Shown here: piece after piece, positions 1-5,217 of the stretch
How positions within the stretch are numbered: the stretch's first letter is position 1
How the letters are laid out: every line of letters begins with the position of its first letter
Source of the DNA: an uncultured Paracoccus sp.
Lineage (GTDB): Bacteria; Pseudomonadota; Alphaproteobacteria; Rhodobacterales; Rhodobacteraceae
DNA: 6,345 bases
Reading direction: 5' to 3'
Assembly: GCA_937859005.1 (NCBI GenBank)
Contig: CALLYR010000585.1
Span: forward strand, 1-6,345
The notes under the pieces: generated by a model
The model's input: the letters and a program-made list of their open reading frames with translations, nothing else
What the model was told of the DNA's origin: nothing
The model's database searches: none
Translations under genes and position numbers: made by a program

Positions 1-1
1 C

Positions 2-205
2 TATGGCGAGGCCCATCCCGGCCAGGTCGATCCCGACGCCTTCATCCGCTGGACCTATGCCCGCGCGCTGGCCCACCGCCAGCCCCGCTATGCCGCGATC
101 GCCCGGCGGGGCGTCACCGTGACCGCCGACCAAGTGGCGCGCGTCGCCACGCCCGAGGATTTCACCGACCTGATCGCCCGCGCGATCGACCGAAAGGACG
201 ACTGA
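2..205 (+). CDS. C-terminal fragment of an unidentified protein (5' end outside window)
   Basis: An open frame enters from the left edge and runs 67 codons to a TGA at 203-205. The translation begins YGEAHPGQVDP and ends LIARAIDRKDD. Third codon positions are almost all G or C, as in the neighbouring genes, so it looks truly coding. I do not recognise the family with confidence. The stretch RQPRYAAIA near residues 32-40 of the fragment vaguely resembles the C-terminal helix of shikimate-kinase-like P-loop kinases (R-x-P-x-Y-x-x-I-A), but without the N-terminal half this is only a guess. Its stop codon shares one base with the metA start (TGATG), so the two genes are probably cotranscribed and translationally coupled. 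Confidence 0.7.
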   Translation, partial: YGEAHPGQVDPDAFIRWTYARALAHRQPRYAAIARRGVTVTADQVARVATPEDFTDLIARAIDRKDD

Positions 206-1131
206 TGCCCATCACCCTTCACCAGGACCTGCCCGCCTATGACATCCTGTCGCGCGAAGGCGTCATGGTGATGACGCCGGGGCGCGCGGCCACGCAGGAC
301 ATCCGGCCGCTGCGCATCGCGCTGCTGAACCTGATGCCGAAAAAGATCCAGACCGAAAACCAGTTCGCCCGGCTGATCGGGGCGACGCCGCTGCAGATCG
401 ACCTGTCGCTGATCCGCATGTCGGACCACGAACCCCGCAACATCTCGGCCGACCACATGGAGGCGTTCTATCGCCCCTTCGCCGAGGTTCAGGCGTCGGG
501 CGACCGCTTCGACGGGCTGATCGTGACGGGCGCGCCGGTCGAGCATCTGCCCTTCGAGCAGGTGACATACTGGGACGAACTGCGCCGCCTGTTCGACTGG
601 TCGCGCACCCATGTCCATTCCACCTTCGGCGTCTGCTGGGGGGGCATGGCGATGGGGTGGCATTTCCACGGCCTGCCGAAACACGACCTGGCCGAAAAGG
701 CCTTCGGCTGCTTCCGCCACCAGAACCTCGCCCCCGCCAGCCCGTATCTGCGCGGCTTTTCCGACGACGTGCTGGTGCCGGTCAGCCGCTGGACCGCGGT
801 GCGGCAGGCCGATATCGATGCCCGGCCCGATCTGGTGACGCTGCTCGCCTCGGACCATGCCGGCCCCTGCCTGGTCGAGGATCGGGACCACCGCACGCTT
901 TATATCTTCAACCATCTGGAATACGATTCCGGCACGCTGAAGGAAGAGTACGACCGCGACGTGGCCGCCGGAAAGCCGATCAACGTGCCGGCGAACTATT
1001 ACCCCGACGACGATCCCGCGCAGATGCCCTCGAACCGCTGGCGCAGCCATGCGCATCTGCTTTACGGCAACTGGATCAACGAGATCTATCAGACCACGCC
1101 CTTCGATCTGAACGAGATCGGGCGCCTCTGA
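205..1131 (+). CDS. metA: Homoserine O-acyltransferase MetA, probably acetyl-CoA-dependent
   Basis: This cytoplasmic enzyme transfers an acyl group from acyl-CoA to the hydroxyl of L-homoserine, the first committed step of methionine synthesis. The 308 residues match the MetA/HTS family over full length, which is about 300-310 residues. Visible family marks are LNLMPKKIQTENQ (41-53), VTGAP (107-111), GVCWGGMA (142-149, nucleophile Cys144), NHLEYD (236-241, His237 and Glu239 of the triad) and WRSHAHLL near the C-terminus. From my recall of the E. coli protein, the residue that selects the acyl donor is Gly111 there. Here the aligned residue is Glu113 (TGAPVEHL). In Bacillus cereus MetA, Glu at that place goes with acetyl-CoA use, so homoserine O-acetyltransferase is the better name. 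The start is supported by AAAGGA at 193-198, six bases ahead, and by the one-base overlap with the upstream gene. The family call is near certain; acetyl specificity is inference. Confidence 0.96.
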   Translation: MPITLHQDLPAYDILSREGVMVMTPGRAATQDIRPLRIALLNLMPKKIQTENQFARLIGATPLQIDLSLIRMSDHEPRNISADHMEAFYRPFAEVQASGDRFDGLIVTGAPVEHLPFEQVTYWDELRRLFDWSRTHVHSTFGVCWGGMAMGWHFHGLPKHDLAEKAFGCFRHQNLAPASPYLRGFSDDVLVPVSRWTAVRQADIDARPDLVTLLASDHAGPCLVEDRDHRTLYIFNHLEYDSGTLKEEYDRDVAAGKPINVPANYYPDDDPAQMPSNRWRSHAHLLYGNWINEIYQTTPFDLNEIGRL

Positions 1132-1144
1132 TCCTGTCTGCCGC

Positions 1145-1173
1145 TTGCCGCCATCCGCGGCCGCGGCTAGCGT
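1145..1173 (+). promoter_or_regulatory. Putative sigma-70-type promoter of the SDR gene
   Basis: TTGCCG (1145-1150) and TAGCGT (1168-1173) are separated by 17 bases and lie 34 bases ahead of the start codon at 1207. The -35 word keeps TTG, and the -10 word keeps TA at the front and T at the end. The same pair with the same spacing occurs before the PotD-like gene. The spacer contains the 12-base palindrome CCGCGGCCGCGG (1155-1166). No transcript data support it. Confidence 0.45.
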
Positions 1174-1189
1174 CTGAACGCATGTTCAG
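1174..1189. promoter_or_regulatory. Inverted repeat CTGAAC-gcat-GTTCAG, likely repressor operator
   Basis: Six-base arms match perfectly around a four-base centre. The site begins directly after the putative -10 box and would cover the transcription start, a usual place for a repressor site. Short palindromes of the TGAAC-N-GTTCA kind are typical targets of TetR/AcrR-family regulators that control acyl-CoA metabolism, which would suit the dehydrogenase gene behind it. No regulator gene lies in the window, so the binding protein is unknown. Confidence 0.5.
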
Positions 1190-1206
1190 TTCTGGAAGGA
1201 AAACAC

Positions 1207-1950
1207 ATGGACCTGTCCGACGCCCGCGCCATCGTCACCGGCGCCGCATCCGGCCTGGGCGCCGCGACGGCGCAGCATTTCCGCGAGCGCGGCGCGCAGG
1301 TCACGGTGCTGGACCGCGACGCGGCGGGGGCGGATTTCGCCCAGGGCATCGGCGCGCATTTCGCGCAGACCGACGTGACCGACGATTCCAGCGTCGCGTC
1401 CGCCATCGCCCTGGCGGTCGACCGGATGGGCGGCCTTGATGTCTGCGTGAACTGCGCGGGCATCGCCACCGGCGAAAAGACCGTGGGCCGCGACGGGCCG
1501 CACCGGCTGGACAGCTTTCGCCGCACCATCGACATCAACCTGATCGGCAGCTTCAACGTGCTGCGCCTGGCCGCCGCCGAGATGGCCCGCAACGGGCGGC
1601 AGGAAAACGGCGTGATCGTCAACACCGCCTCGATCGCGGCCTTCGACGGACAGGCCGGACAGGCCGCCTATGCCGCGTCCAAGGCGGGGATCGCGGGCAT
1701 GACCCTGCCCATCGCCCGCGACCTTGCCCGCAACGCCATCCGCGTCTGCGCCATTGCGCCCGGAACCTTTGCCACGCCCATGCTGCGCGGCCTGCCTGCC
1801 GAGGTGCAGGACAGCCTTGCCGCCGAGGTGACGTTCCCCAGGCGGCTGGGCGATCCGGCCGAATTTGCGCGGCTTGCGGCCTTCATCGTCGAATGCGGAT
1901 ATCTGAACGGGGAAACGATCCGGCTGGATGGCGCGTTGCGGATGCGATGA
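1207..1950 (+). CDS. SDR dehydrogenase of the HSD10 / 3-hydroxyacyl-CoA dehydrogenase type
   Basis: This is a classical short-chain dehydrogenase of 247 residues, predicted to oxidise the 3-hydroxyl of acyl-CoA intermediates (fatty acid beta-oxidation, or 2-methyl-3-hydroxybutyryl-CoA in isoleucine breakdown) with NAD+. The cofactor motif TGAASGLG is at 11-18. Asp36 follows the second strand and favours NAD over NADP. NCAG is at 82-85, and the catalytic tetrad is Asn111, Ser142, Tyr155 and Lys159. The HSD10 subgroup is recognised by the stretch around NTASIAAFDGQ (139-149), MTLPIARDLA (165-174), RLGDPAE (213-219) and LNGETIRLDGA near the end, which match mammalian HSD10 closely. AAGGA at 1196-1200, six bases ahead, supports the start. 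A promoter-like element and an operator precede it, and a flavoprotein gene follows after 39 bases, probably in the same transcript. Substrate chain length cannot be read from the sequence. Confidence 0.92.
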   Translation: MDLSDARAIVTGAASGLGAATAQHFRERGAQVTVLDRDAAGADFAQGIGAHFAQTDVTDDSSVASAIALAVDRMGGLDVCVNCAGIATGEKTVGRDGPHRLDSFRRTIDINLIGSFNVLRLAAAEMARNGRQENGVIVNTASIAAFDGQAGQAAYAASKAGIAGMTLPIARDLARNAIRVCAIAPGTFATPMLRGLPAEVQDSLAAEVTFPRRLGDPAEFARLAAFIVECGYLNGETIRLDGALRMR

Positions 1951-1989
1951 ACCGGCCGCGCCGCGCCGCGTTCAAGCGGGACGACTGCC

Positions 1990-2904
1990 ATGACGGATGA
2001 CGCATACGACTGTCTGATTGTCGGGGGTGGCCCCGCCGGCCTGACCGCCGCCATCTATCTGGCGCGCTTTCACCGCAGGGTGCTGGTCGTGGACAAGAAC
2101 GAAGGCCGCATGAGCCTGATCCCGCTGTCGCACAACTATGCCGGCTATCCGCAAGGGGTGGTCGGCACCGACCTGCTGGAACGGATGCGCAATCAGGCGC
2201 GCGATTTCGGCGCCGAACTGCGGCATGGCGAGGTGACGGCGCTGCACCGCGAAGGCGAGGGTTTCCGGGCCGGTACCGATGCCGGGCCGGTCCGGGCGCG
2301 CAGGGTCCTGCTGGCGACGGGGGTCGTGAACCTGCGCCCCCCGGTCGGGGAAGAAGACCACGACGCCGCCGTGGCGCGCGGCCTGCTGCGGTACTGCCCG
2401 ATCTGCGATGCCTATGAACAGACCGGCAAGCGCATCGGGGTGCTGGGCGCCGACCGCCATGCCCTGGCCGAGGCATTGTTCCTGCGCACCTACAGCCCCG
2501 ACATCGTGATGGTGGCCCTGCACGCCGTCGATCTGGACGACGACGAACGCACCCGCGCCAAGGCCGCGGGCATCCGTGTCGTGCAGGCGCCGGTGTCGGG
2601 TTTGCGCTTCAATGACGAGGTGACCGTGCATCTGGCGGACGGGACCGAGGTTCAGGTGGATACGCTTTATGTCGCGCTGGGGTCCCGGACACGCAACGAT
2701 CTGGGGACGATGATGGGCACCGAACTGTGCGACGGCGAATGCTTCGTCACCGACGACCAGCAGCGCACCAGCGCCCCCGGCATCTATGCCGCGGGCGATG
2801 CGGTCGAGGGGCTGGACCAGATCAGCAGCGCGATGGGCACCGGCGCACAGGCCGCGGTCGCCATCCACAACGACCTGCGCGAGATGGACGGCCATACGCT
2901 GTGA
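1990..2904 (+). CDS. Thioredoxin-reductase-like FAD-dependent disulfide oxidoreductase
   Basis: This soluble flavoprotein of 304 residues has the layout of low-molecular-weight thioredoxin reductase (about 320 residues). The FAD-binding GGGPAG is at 12-17, ATG at 109-111, a redox-active pair CPIC at Cys136 and Cys139 followed by Asp140, and the second FAD motif GIYAAGDA at 264-271, with QISSAMGTGAQAA (277-289) after it. The cysteines sit where E. coli TrxB has CATCD. The pyridine-nucleotide domain differs: the expected glycine-rich loop reads GVLGADRHALAEAL (150-163), and the HRR...R motif that grips the 2'-phosphate of NADPH is missing, with an acidic run DLDDDE at 181-186 nearby. It is therefore probably not the housekeeping thioredoxin reductase but a relative with an unknown partner and possibly a different electron donor. 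The ribosome site is weak (GGGA at 1978-1981), fitting an internal operon gene behind the SDR. Confidence 0.88.
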   Translation: MTDDAYDCLIVGGGPAGLTAAIYLARFHRRVLVVDKNEGRMSLIPLSHNYAGYPQGVVGTDLLERMRNQARDFGAELRHGEVTALHREGEGFRAGTDAGPVRARRVLLATGVVNLRPPVGEEDHDAAVARGLLRYCPICDAYEQTGKRIGVLGADRHALAEALFLRTYSPDIVMVALHAVDLDDDERTRAKAAGIRVVQAPVSGLRFNDEVTVHLADGTEVQVDTLYVALGSRTRNDLGTMMGTELCDGECFVTDDQQRTSAPGIYAAGDAVEGLDQISSAMGTGAQAAVAIHNDLREMDGHTL

Positions 2905-2908
2905 CGGG

Positions 2909-3562
2909 TCAGTCCAGCAGGCCGTCCGCCACCGCCCGTTCGACCTGCGCCACGGCATCGGCCAGCCGCCGGTCGATCACGTCCAGATAGCGCGTCCAGT
3001 CCAGCATCCCGGTCAGCGGCGCCGCCCCGTCGGAAATGCCGCGCAGCCCGATCAGCGGCACGCCGAAGTTCATGCAGGCCCGGCAGACCGCGAAACTTTC
3101 CATGTCCACCATCTGTGCGCCCGCGCGCGCATAACCCACGCCCGATACGATGTCGGCCCCGGTGGACAGCGTGGCGGCGGGAATGCCGGGCACCTGCGGG
3201 GACAGCGGGATACAGGCGGGCAGGTCCAGAAACGGCGTCACCCCGCGCGCAAAACCCAGCGCGGTCGCATCCATGTCGCGATAGCTGACCGATTGCGCCT
3301 GATAGACCGCGCCCTGTTCCAGATCGCGCGATCCCGCGCTGCCCAGCGACACGACCGCCGCGGGCAGCCGCCCCGCCCCCTGCAGCCGGGCCAGCGCCGC
3401 CCCCATCGCAAGCCCCGATTCCACCGGCCCGACGCCGGTCATCAGCGGCGTGATCCGCGCGCGCAGCGCGGGTCCGTATTCCGCGCGGGCCGCCATCACG
3501 AACAGCACCGGACGCCCGGCAAGATGATCGAGATGCGGCAGATCTGGCCCGGACGCCGGCAT
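2909..3562 (-). CDS. mtnN: 5'-methylthioadenosine / S-adenosylhomocysteine nucleosidase (MtnN-like)
   Basis: This predicted cytoplasmic enzyme hydrolyses the glycosidic bond of methylthioadenosine and S-adenosylhomocysteine to adenine and the thio-ribose product, clearing by-products of methylation, polyamine synthesis and quorum-signal synthesis. The 217 residues fit the PNP/UDP phosphorylase fold and are slightly shorter than E. coli MtnN (232). Aligned family marks are Glu28 in AARAEYGP (E. coli Glu12), TGVGPVESG (42-50), GSAG (74-77), YRDMDATALGF (94-104), STGADIV (133-139), VDMES with Met154 and Glu155 (152-156), and ISDGA with catalytic Asp178 (176-180). All three key acidic residues are present, so it should be active. 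The start is supported by GGGAGGA six bases ahead on the minus strand. It converges with the flavoprotein gene (stops 4 bases apart) and diverges from the PotD-like gene. Another nucleosidase or a futalosine hydrolase of the same fold is possible but less likely. Confidence 0.85.
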   Translation of the reverse strand: MPASGPDLPHLDHLAGRPVLFVMAARAEYGPALRARITPLMTGVGPVESGLAMGAALARLQGAGRLPAAVVSLGSAGSRDLEQGAVYQAQSVSYRDMDATALGFARGVTPFLDLPACIPLSPQVPGIPAATLSTGADIVSGVGYARAGAQMVDMESFAVCRACMNFGVPLIGLRGISDGAAPLTGMLDWTRYLDVIDRRLADAVAQVERAVADGLLD

Positions 3563-3617
3563 GGCTGTCCTCCCCTGGGAATGCGCCGGCAGACTGGCAC
3601 GGTTTTCACATCCCCGA

Positions 3618-3647
3618 AAGCCGCCCCGCCTGCCATAAGGGCGGCTT
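3618..3647. repeat. Perfect 9-bp inverted repeat between divergent genes
   Basis: AAGCCGCCC (3618-3626) and GGGCGGCTT (3639-3647) are exact inverse complements around a 12-base centre. The right arm overlaps the first two bases of the putative -35 box of the PotD-like gene, and the element lies about 55 bases ahead of the nucleosidase start on the other strand. It could be an operator serving both genes or a hairpin. The sequence does not decide between these. Confidence 0.45.
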
Positions 3648-3674
3648 GCCGCGCGCGCCCCCCGCCGCTAGCGT
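3646..3674 (+). promoter_or_regulatory. Putative sigma-70-type promoter of the PotD-like gene
   Basis: TTGCCG (3646-3651), a 17-base spacer and TAGCGT (3669-3674) repeat both words and the spacing seen before the SDR gene. The -10 word lies 28 bases ahead of the ATG at 3703. This also argues against starting the protein further upstream, because such a start would place the promoter inside the gene. Confidence 0.5.
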
Positions 3675-3702
3675 TCCCCCAACCATGTTTCGGAGAACCT
3701 GC

Positions 3703-4755
3703 ATGACCTTCCTGCGCACGACCGCCCTGGCCCTGGCGCTGGCCGCGCCCCTGGTCCCGGCGGCCATGGCGGCCGATTCCGGACTGACCGTCTTCGACTG
3801 GGCCGGTTTCGATGAGCCGTCGATCTTCCAGGGTTATATCGACAAGCACGGCGACGGTCCGACCTTCGCCTTCTATGGCGACGACGACGAGGCGTATCAG
3901 AAACTGGCCACCGGGTTCAAAGCGGATGTGGCCCATCCCTGCAGCCAGATGGTGTCGAAATACCGCGACGCCGGGCTGATCGAGCCCTGGGACACGTCGA
4001 GGATCCCGGCCTTCGCCGATCTTGACCCCCGCTTCCTCGACTCGCCGGTATTCAAGGACGATCAGGGCGTGTGGTACATCCCCACGGACTTCGGCTCGAC
4101 CGCCGTCGCCTATAACCCCGAAACCGTCCCGGCCGAGGACGTGTCCACGCTGCAGATCTTCGTGAACCCCGCCTATCAGGGCCGCACCTCGCTGCCCGAT
4201 TCGGCCGATGACGTCTGGGCGCTGGCTTATCTGGCGACCGGCGTGACCGACTGGACCAATGTCACCGACGAACAGTATCAGGCCGCCGCCGACTGGCTGC
4301 GCGAGGCGCACAAGAACGTCGCCGCCTATTGGGCCGATCCGTCGGAACAGGCGCAGCTGATGGCCTCGGGCGCGGTCGATGTGGCGTGGTCCTGGAACGA
4401 CGGCGTGACCTATCTGCAGAAGGACAACTTTCCCGTCGCCTTCCAGCGCGCGGCCAAGGAAGGCTCGTCCACCTTCTTCTGCGGCTTCGTCAATCTGAAG
4501 AACGGGCCGGGCAGCGAGGACAAGGCCTATGACTTCATCAACGCCTGGCTGGACATTCCGGCGGCCAGGGGCCTGCTGGACACGATCGGCTATGGCCACA
4601 CCAACACCAAGGCGATGGCGACCGTGGCGGACGATCCGCGGGTGAAATCGGGTCTTGCCGAGACCGGCGCGCCGGTCCTGGCGCAGGTCCCGAACGACCC
4701 CGCCCAGCGCGAAAAGCAACTGGCCGAATTCGAAAAGATCAAGGCCGGATTCTGA
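3703..4755 (+). CDS. PotD-like periplasmic substrate-binding protein of an ABC transporter
   Basis: This secreted binding protein would deliver a small, probably cationic, solute to an ABC importer. It has 350 residues; PotD of E. coli has 348. The frame is open further upstream, but ATG 3703 is preferred: GGAGA lies at 3692-3696, a clean Sec signal peptide follows (MTFLRTT, hydrophobic core, cleavage after AMA at 21-23), and a promoter-like element lies just ahead. PotD similarity is clear in NVAAYW (205-210), AWSWNDG (228-234, Trp231 at PotD Trp229), PVAFQRAAKEG (244-254), DTIGYGHTN (293-301) and the C-terminal EFEKIKAGF. However, the segment holding PotD Trp255 and Asp257 reads TFFCGF (257-262), so the aspartate that binds the polyamine amine is absent and the true ligand is open. 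Its only two cysteines, Cys80 and Cys260, might form a disulfide in the periplasm. No permease or ATPase gene is nearby, and a hairpin ends the transcript. The family call is secure; the ligand is not. Confidence 0.9.
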   Translation: MTFLRTTALALALAAPLVPAAMAADSGLTVFDWAGFDEPSIFQGYIDKHGDGPTFAFYGDDDEAYQKLATGFKADVAHPCSQMVSKYRDAGLIEPWDTSRIPAFADLDPRFLDSPVFKDDQGVWYIPTDFGSTAVAYNPETVPAEDVSTLQIFVNPAYQGRTSLPDSADDVWALAYLATGVTDWTNVTDEQYQAAADWLREAHKNVAAYWADPSEQAQLMASGAVDVAWSWNDGVTYLQKDNFPVAFQRAAKEGSSTFFCGFVNLKNGPGSEDKAYDFINAWLDIPAARGLLDTIGYGHTNTKAMATVADDPRVKSGLAETGAPVLAQVPNDPAQREKQLAEFEKIKAGF

Positions 4756-4770
4756 CCCTGCCCACGGAAA

Positions 4771-4793
4771 GGGCGCCCCGCTGCGGGGCGCCC
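4771..4793 (+). terminator. Perfect GC hairpin behind the PotD-like gene
   Basis: GGGCGCCCCG (4771-4780), loop CTG and CGGGGCGCCC (4784-4793) form a perfect 10-bp stem beginning 15 bases after the stop. No run of T follows (ggaccaagg comes next), so it is not a textbook intrinsic terminator. It could act as a terminator or protect the 3' end of the messenger RNA. It suggests that the PotD-like gene is transcribed alone. Confidence 0.6.
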
Positions 4794-5217
4794 GGACCAA
4801 GGGGGACCGTCTTCGGTTTGGCGCGATGGGTACGCCACGGCAAAGGACGATGCACATCCCGGTCTTCCTGCCGCCGGTCCTCTCGTGCCCGGCGATCCAG
4901 CAGCCGCCGTCGGGGCCGGCCCCCTCGACAAGGGCTGGCGTCCCCCGTGCCCCCGCCCTGCCCCATGACCCCGCCCCGCCGCATTGCCCCGGCGCACGGC
5001 GCATCCGCGGCCGCAGGGGCGGGAGCCGCCGCAGGCAGGGTTGCCCAGCAAGACGCAGCATCCGCAGTCCGTGTTGCGAAGGCATTTCCACATGCGGAGG
5101 GCCGCAGTCCTCAAGGACCAGCAGAACCGCGGGGACGCATTCACCGGAACCGATGCGGCTGTTCCGAAGGCGAAGCCGATCGTGTAGCGTCCCCCCATCA
5201 TTGTCGGGAGGAACCCC
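4794..5217. other. 424-base stretch without a convincing gene
   Basis: No recognisable protein or RNA family is visible here on either strand. Open frames cross it on both strands, but their products are rich in Arg, Pro, Ser and Gly, as expected from GC-rich non-coding DNA. The longest + strand candidate (4850-5221, 123 codons from ATG) has high third-position GC only in its first half. Small features seen are the direct repeat CCGCAGTCC at 5062-5070 and 5102-5110, and the short hairpin GTCCT-CA-AGGAC at 5107-5118. The right end carries the putative promoter and ribosome site of the TRAP gene. It may be a decayed gene, a long leader or an undetected small RNA; I cannot tell which. Confidence 0.5.
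5162..5190 (+). promoter_or_regulatory. Weak putative promoter of the TRAP binding-protein gene
   Basis: TAGCGT at 5185-5190 repeats the -10-like word found ahead of two other genes in the window. The sequence 17 bases upstream is TTCCGA (5162-5167), a poorer -35 match. The -10 word lies 27 bases ahead of the ATG, and the strong ribosome site GGGAGGA (5206-5212) follows. Confidence 0.35.

Noticed and set aside
88..1056. 322-codon open frame on the minus strand opposite metA
   Set aside because: It mirrors metA codon for codon, is rich in Arg, Gln and His runs as antisense of GC-rich coding DNA usually is, and matches no family I know.
1176..1187. GAAC-N4-GTTC core resembling the SOS box of Gram-positive LexA
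   Set aside because: Alphaproteobacterial LexA is known to use a GTTC-N7-GTTC direct repeat, and the gene behind it is metabolic, so a TetR-type site fits better.
3646..3702. Upstream extension of the PotD-like protein by 19 residues from a TTG codon
   Set aside because: The extension would displace the signal peptide from the N-terminus, has no ribosome site, and its start codon coincides with the putative -35 box.
5080..5160. Minus-strand words GGTGAA and CCCCGC recalling a cobalamin riboswitch
   Set aside because: The other conserved blocks and the B12 box are absent, and no minus-strand gene lies downstream to be controlled.
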